NCBI GenBank assembly: GCA_009783115.1
Contig: WRHT01000005.1
Coordinates: forward strand, 1-22,501
DNA from: Desulfovibrionaceae bacterium
Lineage (GTDB): Bacteria > Desulfobacterota > Desulfovibrionia > Desulfovibrionales > Desulfovibrionaceae
Direction: 5' to 3'
DNA: 22,501 nt
Both the position numbers and the translations under genes were made by a program. Shown one piece after another: positions 1-6,277 of this stretch (its first letter is position 1; each line of letters opens with the position of its first letter). The notes beneath the pieces were generated by a model, which made no database searches, was not told where the DNA came from, and was given only the letters and a program-made list of their open reading frames with translations.

Positions 1-535
1 TAATCTCGCCGTACGGCTTCCCGTCCTCAAGCGTCACCTTCACCGGCTCGTCCCATTCCACGCCGTCTATCTTGATCTTGACGTACACATCGGTCGTCTC
101 GCCTTCCTGCGCCGAGGGATCAAACTTCGCCGTCAGATCCACCTTCACCACCAGGTCGTAGCCGTCCTGCTCCAGGGTAAGATGGGCCGTGGTGTCATCC
201 TCGGTGTCCGCGATGTCCGCGTTCATTTCCTTGCCGATCAGCTTCGGGTCGCTGTAACCCTCCACCTTGACCACCGTGACCGTAAGCTGCGACTCATCCT
301 TGAACACGTCATCGACGTTCAGGTTGTCGATCTTGAGTTCGCCCTTGCCGTCAGGACCGATCTCTACCGTGTACTCCTTACCGCTGTAATCGTAGCCGGG
401 CATATTCGCCGTAAAGGTCAATACAGGAGTCGTGCCGGGCTTCGGAGGGTTTTCCATTTCAACTGTGAACACCACGAACGGGGTCCCTTCCTCCGTGGTC
501 GTGTCGTCAGCGGTAATCGTTATCGTGGTCTCAAC
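1..535 (-). repeat. Adhesin repeat unit 2 (cut by the window edge)
   Basis: Residues about 405-582. Module A begins VETTITI, with a Pro-rich PPKPGTTP turn. Module B begins DTEDDTTAHL and is truncated by the window edge. It aligns with unit 1 across both modules, so the pattern is A-B-A-B and probably continues outside the window. Confidence 0.65.
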
Positions 536-1747
536 CGGATCCGGAATGAACGGCTTTTCAACCGGCTCGGCCGTGTCGCTGGCCAGGGTGCCGCTCTTCT
601 TTTCATACTGCTCACCAGTATGCTCGAAATCCTGCACTACCGCGCTCACCACGAACGGGTCGTCATAAATGGACGACAGAGCGCCCTTAAGCCTATTACT
701 CCCTGAGGTTTCGCCAGCCGGGATCGAGATCGAGACCTCTTGATCAACGCCGTCGATCGTGACCAGGACGGTAACTTCGGTCGTCTCGCCGGCCTTGGGG
801 GCGGTGCTCAACCCGTCAGCGTTGACCAGATCCACGCGCACCACTAAATCACCGCCCTCCTGGCTCAGGTCGAGCTTGGCCTCGGTCGTGTCATCCGTGT
901 CAGTAATAGTAATAATATCGGAGGATTCGGATACGGGCGCGAGGCCGCCGCCCTCAATGCGCGCGGTCACGATGATGTTGGAGGGATCAACGTAAACGTC
1001 TTCATAGTTGCCGTGCGACACGAGAACAGTATACTCGGTCTGGCCAATCCGGAGGGACTCGGTGACCACTATGGGCTTGCCGTCTTGATCGAGCACGGGA
1101 TTGCCGGCCGGATCGGTCACCGTCAGGGTGAGCGTGCCGCCAGGCCGGGTCGGGGCATCGTCCAGGGTCACCTTCACCGTCATCATTGACTTGGCGCCGT
1201 CGCCCTCTTCAAAAGTGTTGGCGGTGTCAAAGGCAATGCTCAACGAGGTCTCCACCAGCTCGGCATAAATGTTGGGGTCAGGCGCTTCATAGCCGTTTTC
1301 GGCGGCGTTGGCCCAATTTCCCAAGCGGCCGCCCACGCCCAGGCGGTCATAGCCGTCCTGTCCGAAGAGCTGCCCGGCGTCGTCCGAGTAGGGGTTCAGG
1401 CGTCCGCTGGAGGCGGATCCGGCGGCGGTGCTGATGTCCATGTTCATGTCTTCCAGGAAATCGGCGCCGGAAACAAACGTGCCGTCGGGCAGACGCAGGT
1501 CCGGCAGAGAGGAGGCTTCGTCCACCGCGAAAAAGTCCAGCAGGGTCACCGTGCCCCCGTCTTTTTCCAGGATAAGATCATTGCCCTGGCGCGCAAAAGT
1601 GGCATCGGAGATATCCGGCAGGGCGAGCACCCCGCCGGCGGGGGAAGCGATAGCCAAGTTCTGCCCCGCGATCAGGGCAGGGATTTCGACCACATGGTCG
1701 GAGGCCGGGGTAATCTTGCTCGTGGGTTGCGTTGTCTTCTCAGCCAT
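1..1747 (-). CDS. Giant repeat surface adhesin, LapA/BapA-like, 5' part only (3' end beyond window)
   Basis: The frame is open for 582 codons from an ATG at 1747 to the window edge. The start is set by AAGGAG at 1755-1760, seven bases upstream. Seen: no Sec signal peptide; a mainly beta-type N-terminal region (residues about 20-100, with GNDLILEKDGGTVTLLDFF) resembling the BapA/LapA prefix of T1SS adhesins; TAAG at 107-110; a Gly/Asn-rich linker; then, from about residue 165, Thr/Val/Asp-rich Ig-like units repeating about every 240 residues. Family knowledge: such proteins are exported by type I secretion through a C-terminal signal (not visible here), stay anchored by the N-terminus and promote attachment and biofilm. 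The gene is divergent from an XRE regulator across a 589-base control region. Secretion genes are not in the window. The adhesin class is likely; the ligand and full length are unknown. Confidence 0.85.
   Translation of the reverse strand, partial: MAEKTTQPTSKITPASDHVVEIPALIAGQNLAIASPAGGVLALPDISDATFARQGNDLILEKDGGTVTLLDFFAVDEASSLPDLRLPDGTFVSGADFLEDMNMDISTAAGSASSGRLNPYSDDAGQLFGQDGYDRLGVGGRLGNWANAAENGYEAPDPNIYAELVETSLSIAFDTANTFEEGDGAKSMMTVKVTLDDAPTRPGGTLTLTVTDPAGNPVLDQDGKPIVVTESLRIGQTEYTVLVSHGNYEDVYVDPSNIIVTARIEGGGLAPVSESSDIITITDTDDTTEAKLDLSQEGGDLVVRVDLVNADGLSTAPKAGETTEVTVLVTIDGVDQEVSISIPAGETSGSNRLKGALSSIYDDPFVVSAVVQDFEHTGEQYEKKSGTLASDTAEPVEKPFIPDPVETTITITADDTTTEEGTPFVVFTVEMENPPKPGTTPVLTFTANMPGYDYSGKEYTVEIGPDGKGELKIDNLNVDDVFKDESQLTVTVVKVEGYSDPKLIGKEMNADIADTEDDTTAHLTLEQDGYDLVVKVDLTAKFDPSAQEGETTDVYVKIKIDGVEWDEPVKVTLEDGKPYGEI
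536..1255 (-). repeat. Adhesin repeat unit 1 (two Ig-like modules)
   Basis: Residues about 165-404. Module A begins VETSLSI and module B begins DTDDTTEAKL, followed by GGDLVVRVDL and AGETTEV. The same order and motifs recur in the next unit (VETTITI, then DTEDDTTAHL, GYDLVVKVDL, EGETTDV). The acidic DTDD/DTED turns resemble calcium-binding turns between Ig-like or Calx-beta-like domains; calcium binding is inferred. The similarity is seen at protein level and the DNA copies have diverged. Confidence 0.7.
1418..1429 (-). other. Candidate LapG protease cleavage motif (TAAG, residues 107-110)
   Basis: The adhesin reads DISTAAGSASSG at residues 104-115, between the folded N-terminal region and a flexible linker. 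In Pseudomonas fluorescens LapA the periplasmic protease LapG cuts between the two alanines of a TAAG motif at about this distance from the N-terminus. Function here is inferred from motif, position and protein class; no lapG or lapD gene is in the window. Confidence 0.5.
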
Positions 1748-1911
1748 GTCTGGACTCCTTTTGGTGTGCTTCCGTTTGAAAAAAAGAATTGTCGAGTGTG
1801 CGCGTTACGCCGGACAGGCGCGCCCCGCCGGGAGAACCAAGGCTGATTGCCCGCTCCCCCATGGCGCGGCGATGCGTTTCACGTCAATGTCGCCAGGTTC
1901 CCCACATCATC

Positions 1912-1931
1912 GGAAAGCGTTCCCGCTTTCC
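1912..1931 (-). promoter_or_regulatory. Perfect hairpin in presumed adhesin mRNA leader
   Basis: GGAAAGCG at 1912-1919 and CGCTTTCC at 1924-1931 form an 8-bp perfect stem with a four-base loop. In the minus-strand RNA the loop reads GGAA, a GNRA-type tetraloop, which favours an RNA role over a DNA operator. It lies about 165 bases upstream of the adhesin start and just downstream of the proposed promoter. No U-tract follows, so it is not an intrinsic terminator. Function unknown. Confidence 0.5.
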
Positions 1932-1965
1932 CGCCCGCGGCCGGAAAGACCGCGATGTTACAAGG

Positions 1966-1986
1966 TTGTCCGACTATACCGGACAA
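1966..1986 (-). promoter_or_regulatory. Palindromic operator overlapping a candidate adhesin -10 element
   Basis: TTGTCCG (1966-1972) and CGGACAA (1980-1986) are perfect 7-base arms around a 7-base spacer. On the minus strand the spacer contains TATAGT (1978-1973), a 5/6 match to a -10 box, so a protein on the palindrome would cover the promoter. GACAAAA occurs at 1982-1988 and again at 2003-2009, 21 bases (two helical turns) apart, suggesting a second half-site. No good -35 is seen, as expected for a regulated promoter. The neighbouring XRE protein is the natural candidate binder; this is inference. Confidence 0.45.
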
Positions 1987-2157
1987 AATTCGGCATCCGT
2001 CCGACAAAACAGGACGCGGTGAAGAGGCCACGCCTCCCCGCGCATCGGCGACTGCCATCGCTATTCCCGTCTTTTGCCCTTGGCGGGCGGTTTGGAATAT
2101 ATTCATACGAGGATCAAAAGAGCAAAAAACGTGCCGTTTATGCCTGCGGCGTCAATA

Positions 2158-2183
2158 TTATTATGCCAATCACGTCATAATAA
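2158..2183. repeat. AT-rich inverted repeat
   Basis: TTATTATG (2158-2165) and CATAATAA (2176-2183) are perfect 8-base arms with a 10-base spacer, in the AT-rich stretch between adhesin and regulator. It could be a protein-binding site; low complexity makes chance possible. Confidence 0.3.
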
Positions 2184-2336
2184 ATTATAATAAAAGGAAG
2201 ATTTTTAAAAAAAACATGTTATGATGCGGCCTTTACAGATGCGCCATCCACCCCACCCGCCCCTCCGCCGGAGACCGGCGGGAAACCGGATATGCGCGTA
2301 GCGGCGTTTTCCCCGGCGGGAGGAAGGCGCGCGCGG

Positions 2337-2702
2337 ATGGAGAGATTGATGGGCCGAGAGGTTCGAAAGCCGCTGGCGGCATTGTTCGGCGGCCTGGTAT
2401 CCGTAAAACGCAGACAGTTGGGGATGAGCCAGAAGGCTCTGGCCGGTCTGTTGGGAATAAGCCAGGAATCTCTGTCGCGCATGGAAACCGGGATGATCGC
2501 CCCGCGTTTTGAACGGCTTCAGGATTTTGCCGACGCCCTTGGGTGCGAAGTCGCGGATCTCTTCCGGCAGCCACGGGCTACGGAAGGACGAGCCGACGCC
2601 CTGGCGCGGACGATCCGCCCACTCTCCGAACAGGAGCAAAACAGCCTCCTGGAAATCATCATCGGCATAACCCGGATCGTCGCCGGCAGAAAACGCGGGT
2701 GA
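2337..2702 (+). CDS. XRE-family helix-turn-helix transcriptional regulator
   Basis: A 121-residue DNA-binding protein. An HTH_3/Cro-CI type domain spans residues about 21-75: VKRRQLGMSQKALAGLLGIS contains the first helices and the turn, SQESLSRMETG holds the recognition helix, and FERLQDFADALGCEVADLF completes the five-helix fold. A short C-terminal tail with a hydrophobic helix may dimerise. An upstream in-frame ATG at 2292 would add 15 residues, but AGGAAGG at 2321-2327 fits the ATG at 2337. It is divergent from the adhesin and followed by a weak terminator. The likely role is repression of its own gene and/or the adhesin, by position only. It could instead be a remnant regulator of the AT-rich cassette downstream. 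No ligand-binding domain is seen. Confidence 0.85.
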   Translation: MERLMGREVRKPLAALFGGLVSVKRRQLGMSQKALAGLLGISQESLSRMETGMIAPRFERLQDFADALGCEVADLFRQPRATEGRADALARTIRPLSEQEQNSLLEIIIGITRIVAGRKRG

Positions 2703-2713
2703 AGCCGCCGGGG

Positions 2714-2736
2714 GCAGCCCCACGGGGGCCGCTTTT
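2714..2736 (+). terminator. Possible intrinsic terminator of the XRE gene
   Basis: GCCCC (2717-2721) and GGGGC (2725-2729) pair around a three-base loop. One A/C mismatch is followed by two more GC pairs (2714-2715 with 2731-2732), then TTTT at 2733-2736. It begins 12 bases after the stop codon. The U-tract is short. Confidence 0.4.
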
Positions 2737-2766
2737 CAGGAGCCGGGCGCGCAGGAGCCAGGCGCG
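2737..2766 (+). repeat. Tandem 15-bp duplication next to the AT-rich cassette
   Basis: CAGGAGCCGGGCGCG (2737-2751) is followed directly by CAGGAGCCAGGCGCG (2752-2766), one mismatch. The GGAGCCGG in copy 1 (2739-2746) also has a perfect inverted copy, CCGGCTCC, at 2780-2787. Immediately after this, base composition drops sharply to AT-rich. It may mark an insertion boundary; no mobile-element gene is present. Confidence 0.55.
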
Positions 2767-2790
2767 GCGGGTTGCCGTTCCGGCTCCGGA

Positions 2791-2817
2791 TTGACCTTAA
2801 AGGACAGTTCGGATAAT
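2791..2817 (+). promoter_or_regulatory. Candidate promoter of the AT-rich gene pair
   Basis: TTGACC (2791-2796) resembles a -35 box, and GATAAT (2812-2817) a -10 box at a short 15-base spacing (TAATTT at 2814-2819 gives 17). It lies about 33 bases upstream of the first ATG of the pair. Confidence 0.4.
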
Positions 2818-2850
2818 TTTTAGAATTACAATTAACATGGGGGCTAAGAC

Positions 2851-3072
2851 ATGAAAACTTATGATGAGATGACGAGTGACGAACGTTTTGAGTTGTTTGA
2901 TCAAATTTCAGCGGCCTTGGATGCTGGAGATCGAGATGAAGCAAGCAAACTGTTAAAAATAATCCCGGTTGAAGTGAATGCGGCGATAGCGATTGAAAGC
3001 GTTTTTGGAGAAGGGTATTTAAGAGATAATGGTTATAATATGAAAAAGGTTGATGCGCTCTATGCACAATGA
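2851..3072 (+). CDS. Small unknown protein, first gene of AT-rich pair
   Basis: 73 residues, acidic and probably all-helical, with no signal peptide or membrane segment. It reads as two parts: an N-terminal helix pair (DERFELFDQISAALDAGDRD) and a C-terminal block with IPVEVNAAIAIESVFGEGYL then RDNGYNMKKVDALYAQ. It vaguely recalls small helical proteins of gut anaerobes that end in a Gly-Tyr/Phe-Asn turn, but I cannot name a family. Its AT-rich composition and codons are unlike the flanking genes. The stop overlaps the next gene's start by 11 bases, so translation is probably coupled. The ribosome binding site is only a G-rich run (2839-2843). A toxin-antitoxin or immunity role is possible from architecture but not shown. 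Confidence 0.7.
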   Translation: MKTYDEMTSDERFELFDQISAALDAGDRDEASKLLKIIPVEVNAAIAIESVFGEGYLRDNGYNMKKVDALYAQ

Positions 3073-3667
3073 TTTTCTTTTCAATTTAGCTGGCAAAATT
3101 TTATCAAGTGAAAGTTCCAATGTCGAATTACACGAATCTAAACAATTCATAAAAAATGAGCAATTTCTTGCTGAGCTTGCCAAACAACTCAAAAAGATTG
3201 GGGAAAGTAAAGACTTAAATGCGATACTTGCCGCTGAGAAGATGATGCTCGGCATTGAAGAAAAGAACATAATGTCAAAAGAACATGCGGCGAGCCTTAG
3301 ACGTGCTTTGATTCAATTTGATAATAGCAAAAACTCTCTTGAACTTATCGATGATAAATTAGCTTATTATAAAGCCAGCGCTATATACGCCGATACGAGG
3401 AATGATAGAAAAAACGGATTGCCAAGGGATAGTTTCCGTAAATTTATTGATAGCCAAGAAGCTAGAATAAAGAATAATTTAATTCATCCATTTTCTGATA
3501 TGGATAAATTAGTTTTAGAAACAAGACTGAATAATTTAAAGATAGCTGAAAAAATTTATATTGAAAAACAAAAATATGTTTTATCTCTTGACGTTGCCGT
3601 TTTAGAAAAATCCGCCGACATTCGAAATTTACCTGTTGAAGACTTAGCAAAAAAATATCCAGATTGA
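3062..3667 (+). CDS. Unknown helical protein, second gene of AT-rich pair
   Basis: 201 residues, Lys/Glu/Asn-rich and predicted mostly helical, with heptad-like stretches (FLAELAKQLKKIGESKDLNA; LETRLNNLKIAEKIYIEKQK). No signal peptide, membrane segment or catalytic motif is recognised. The ATG at 3062 is chosen because AAAAAGG ends 12 bases before it; upstream in-frame starts TTG 3050 and ATG 3053 would add only a few residues. It overlaps the preceding gene by 11 bases, and the pair forms one AT-rich unit convergent with rseP. The DNA is much lower in GC than the surroundings, which suggests horizontal transfer. Function unknown; candidates include the partner of a two-gene defence, toxin or immunity module, or a cargo remnant. 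Confidence 0.75.
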   Translation: MHNDFLFNLAGKILSSESSNVELHESKQFIKNEQFLAELAKQLKKIGESKDLNAILAAEKMMLGIEEKNIMSKEHAASLRRALIQFDNSKNSLELIDDKLAYYKASAIYADTRNDRKNGLPRDSFRKFIDSQEARIKNNLIHPFSDMDKLVLETRLNNLKIAEKIYIEKQKYVLSLDVAVLEKSADIRNLPVEDLAKKYPD

Positions 3668-3769
3668 TTAAAGACGTCATTCCCCAGATAAAATCCCAAG
3701 CCTTGCGTATCAAAGCACAGGATTGCCCGCCTGAAATAGAGCGGGAAACCTTACGGGACCGCCCGCGCT

Positions 3770-4831
3770 TTACCCGGCCAGCCTGAAAATATCAAAGGCG
3801 GTGGCCAGGATCATCAGGCCGATGAGGAAGATGAAGCCGAAATGGGCGCAGACCGCCTGGATGCGATCCGGCACCGGCCGGCGGAAGATCGCTTCAGCCA
3901 GGTTGAAGAGGACGTGCCCGCCGTCCAGGGCGGGAATGGGCAGGAGGTTGAGCAGACCAAGGTTGATGCTCAAAAGGGCGGTGAGTTTAAGAACCCCCGT
4001 CAGGCCGGAGTGGGTGGCCTGCTGGTGCACGGTCTGGGCCACCAGCACCGGGCCGCCCAGGTTTTCGGCCAGGGGAAGCTCGCTGGTGAAAAGGCGGCGG
4101 ATCAGATCCATAATGAACAGGGTCTTGCTCCAGGCCTCCTTGAAACCCTCCAAGCCGGCCCGGAAAAAGGAGGCCTCCACAAAGCCCCCTCCGGCGCTCA
4201 GCCCCAGAAGGTAAAACGTGCGCCCCCGTCCTTCTTCCCCGGCTTGCATGGCCATCGGGACCACTTGCAGGGCGCTCTCATTCCCCTCGTAACGGCGCAG
4301 CCGCACCTCCAGGCTACGGCCCTGGGAGTTCTGCACCTGGTAGCGCAAATCATCCCAGGAAAAAATACCCCGACCATTGACGGAGAGGAGCCGGTCGCCC
4401 GGCTGGAAACCGGCTGTCTCCGCCGGGCTTCCGGGCATTATCGCGCCCACTTCCGGCAGGATCAGGGCATTTCCGCCCCAGATAAGCCCCCAGTAAATAA
4501 ACCAGGCCAGCAGGATATTGAAGAGCGGGCCGGCGATCACCGCCAGCAGGCGGGCGGCCGGGCCGCGGGCGGAGTAGCTTTCCTCCGGGGTAAAGGGCGC
4601 TTCCACCTCCTCGTCCCTGCGCATGCCCACCAAGTCCACATAGCCGCCCAAAGGAAAGATCCCAAGGCGGTAAACGGTTTTTTTCCCGGACCAGGAAAAG
4701 AGCGCCTTGCCGAAGCCTATGGAAAAGCTCTTCACCCCGATGCCCAAAAGACGGGCCGCCAGAAAATGCCCCAATTCATGGAAGAAGATCATGCCCCCCA
4801 GGACCAGGACAATGGCCAGGACGCCGCTCAC
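3770..4831 (-). CDS. rseP: RseP-type site-2 intramembrane zinc metalloprotease (M50)
   Basis: 353 residues. It cleaves membrane-embedded substrates such as anti-sigma factors or signal-peptide remnants in the inner membrane. Seen: HELGH at residues 18-22 in the first membrane helix (zinc ligands and catalytic Glu); a GYV segment at 63-65; a second helix around 96-120; one PDZ domain about 128-190 (GSPAETAGFQPGDRLLSVNG); and the third zinc-ligand motif NLLPIPALDGG at 295-305 (Asp303), followed by a last helix. E. coli RseP has two PDZ domains; a single one is common in other phyla. The start is GTG and overlaps the preceding stop by four bases (GTGA, 4828-4831), so it is translationally coupled to the TonB-like-shaped membrane protein. 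It is last in the minus-strand run, with no clear terminator after it. Confidence 0.95.
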   Translation of the reverse strand: MSGVLAIVLVLGGMIFFHELGHFLAARLLGIGVKSFSIGFGKALFSWSGKKTVYRLGIFPLGGYVDLVGMRRDEEVEAPFTPEESYSARGPAARLLAVIAGPLFNILLAWFIYWGLIWGGNALILPEVGAIMPGSPAETAGFQPGDRLLSVNGRGIFSWDDLRYQVQNSQGRSLEVRLRRYEGNESALQVVPMAMQAGEEGRGRTFYLLGLSAGGGFVEASFFRAGLEGFKEAWSKTLFIMDLIRRLFTSELPLAENLGGPVLVAQTVHQQATHSGLTGVLKLTALLSINLGLLNLLPIPALDGGHVLFNLAEAIFRRPVPDRIQAVCAHFGFIFLIGLMILATAFDIFRLAG

Positions 4832-6276
4832 CGGGAAACTCCGCGCCCGGACGCGCCCCGCTTACCGGCCAGATCGTCGGCTTTTTGCAAGAGAACCCGG
4901 CTCAGGTAATCCATGGAGGCGGAGGCGGCCTGCAGGCTCTGTCCGCCCCTTGGTCCGCGCCGGGCGGCCCAGTTGGCGATGTAAACCAGGCTGTCGTTAT
5001 CCAGAAAACCTTCCTGCCCGCCGGCAACGGACAGGGCCACCTGTTCCCTGGCCTCGCGCAGGGCCAAGACCGCCAGGCGGTACTCTTCCCCGGCCTGGCT
5101 CACGGCCTCGGCGGCCAGACGGATGTTTTCCCTTTCCCCTTGCGCCAGGGCCACGTCCTGGCGGTAACTCGCTTCCAGCATACGGGCATTGGCCTCAAAA
5201 CCAGCTTCTTCCGCCTGCCTGAGGACACGGATGCGCTCATGGGCCGAGCCGCTTTCGGCATAGGCCAGCAGGACCCGGCCCGCGGCCCTGGCATAGCGCG
5301 CGTAATAACGCAGCATGGAGATGATCTCCTCATCCCCCAGGCGGATCTCCCGGCCTCCGGCATTCCGGATCTGCCCGCCGGCGCTCTCCACCAGGCAGCC
5401 GGCCAGTTGGTCCGCATACATCCTGGTCAGAGCCGGAAGCATGTACGGATTGAAAACATAGTTAAGCAGGAGCCGGCGATCCCGATAAAAATCACGCCGC
5501 CCCTCGCGCGCGCGGGTTGATGTGAAGCTGGTCAGCGCCATTCCGTAGCGCTGGTTCACGGCGCTTAAGGAAGCCGTGCTGTTTTCCCTGTCCATGGCCG
5601 CGACATGGCTGCCGCGCGGCCAATAGTTGGCGGCCAGGAATTCCGCCAAATCCCGCACAAAATCGGCGGTAACCACGGCGTCCTCCCCGCCGGACACGCT
5701 TCCGGGCGCGCCGGTCCTGGACCTGTCCAGGGGAGCGGTATCCGTCTGGGTCACGGCGGACCTGGAAGGATGCACCGCGATGCCCACCGCGCTCGGCCTG
5801 CTGGACTCTTCCCTGACCGGCATGCCCACGGTATTGCCTTGCGCCTGGACGGGCGGGGGCATGGGGGCGCTGACCGCGGGCCTGGACGGCGCAACCGGCG
5901 GCAGGACTGGTTCCGCCGGATAAGGCAGAGGAAGATCCGGCGGATCTGAAACCTCGGCCGCTTCATCAGCCGCCGCTTCATCCGCTTCATCAGCCTCAGC
6001 ATCCTCAGCAGCTTCCTCCGCCTCAGCAGCCTCAGCCGGAGGAGGCAAGTCCAGGGGTTCCTCCGGCGCGGACAGCTCAGGCGGAGGAGGAACCTGCCGG
6101 AATACCAGCTCAGGCGCATCGGTGCGGACGGCCCGCATGGGCGCGCCTTTCAGCGCCAGCTCCCTGATGGCCAGAAAAACAGCCGAAAGCAGCAGGGCGA
6201 GCAGAAACAGAAAAAGCAGCCAATAGCGCAGGGTTCCCTTCTTACGGACGGATTTCTCCCCAGGATGGATCGCCAT
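4828..6276 (-). CDS. Unknown single-pass membrane protein with Pro/acidic linker and conserved-looking C-terminal domain
   Basis: 482 residues from the ATG at 6276, one base after the dapF stop; an upstream TTG would add five residues. Seen: a basic N-terminus (RKKGTLRY), one membrane helix about 18-38, a Pro-rich segment (VPPPPELSAPEEPLDLPPP) and an Ala/Glu/Asp run, more Pro-rich linker to about 160, then a C-terminal domain from about 205. That domain has motifs NYWPRGSH, NQRYGMALTSF and RDFYRDRRLLLNYVFNPYML, then a long Ala/Glu/Arg-rich helical region that may be coiled coil. This anchor plus long Pro/acidic spacer plus periplasmic domain resembles TonB or TolA in shape only; no TonB C-terminal domain is seen. 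Four-base overlap with rseP suggests a link: RseP substrate, regulator or envelope sensor. Function unknown. Confidence 0.8.
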   Translation of the reverse strand: MAIHPGEKSVRKKGTLRYWLLFLFLLALLLSAVFLAIRELALKGAPMRAVRTDAPELVFRQVPPPPELSAPEEPLDLPPPAEAAEAEEAAEDAEADEADEAAADEAAEVSDPPDLPLPYPAEPVLPPVAPSRPAVSAPMPPPVQAQGNTVGMPVREESSRPSAVGIAVHPSRSAVTQTDTAPLDRSRTGAPGSVSGGEDAVVTADFVRDLAEFLAANYWPRGSHVAAMDRENSTASLSAVNQRYGMALTSFTSTRAREGRRDFYRDRRLLLNYVFNPYMLPALTRMYADQLAGCLVESAGGQIRNAGGREIRLGDEEIISMLRYYARYARAAGRVLLAYAESGSAHERIRVLRQAEEAGFEANARMLEASYRQDVALAQGERENIRLAAEAVSQAGEEYRLAVLALREAREQVALSVAGGQEGFLDNDSLVYIANWAARRGPRGGQSLQAASASMDYLSRVLLQKADDLAGKRGASGRGVSR

Positions 6277-6277
6277 G

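Larger units (their letters stand above)
1748..2336. other. Divergent intergenic control region between adhesin and XRE regulator
   Basis: 589 bases with no credible gene; open frames here lack ribosome binding sites and protein-like composition. It holds the adhesin ribosome binding site (1755-1760), a leader hairpin (1912-1931), a palindrome over a TATAGT hexamer (1966-1986), a second copy of GACAAAA 21 bases on (2003-2009), and an AT-rich stretch (about 2140-2226) with an inverted repeat, a minus-strand TATAAT (2184-2189) and a plus-strand TATGAT (2220-2225) that could serve the regulator. Neither of the last two has a convincing -35 partner. Confidence 0.6.

Noticed and set aside
182..995. 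Plus-strand open frames opposite the adhesin
   Set aside because: Shadows of the Ig-like repeats; the minus-strand frame is continuous and has a strong start site.
1748..1965. c-di-GMP (GEMM) riboswitch in the adhesin leader
   Set aside because: The conserved GEMM core motifs were looked for and not found; only a simple hairpin is present.
2145..2175. Sigma-54 promoter (TGGCA...TTG) on the adhesin strand
   Set aside because: TTGGCA and ATTGAC are present but their spacing is two bases off the strict -24/-12 distance and the GC doublet is missing.
1428..2224. Plus-strand open frames running through the adhesin start and control region
   Set aside because: No ribosome binding sites, compositionally random, and they end in the AT-rich stretch without a family match.
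3721..3750. Terminator between the AT-rich pair and rseP
   Set aside because: CCCGC/GCGGG forms only a 5-bp stem with a 10-base loop and no U-tract on either strand.
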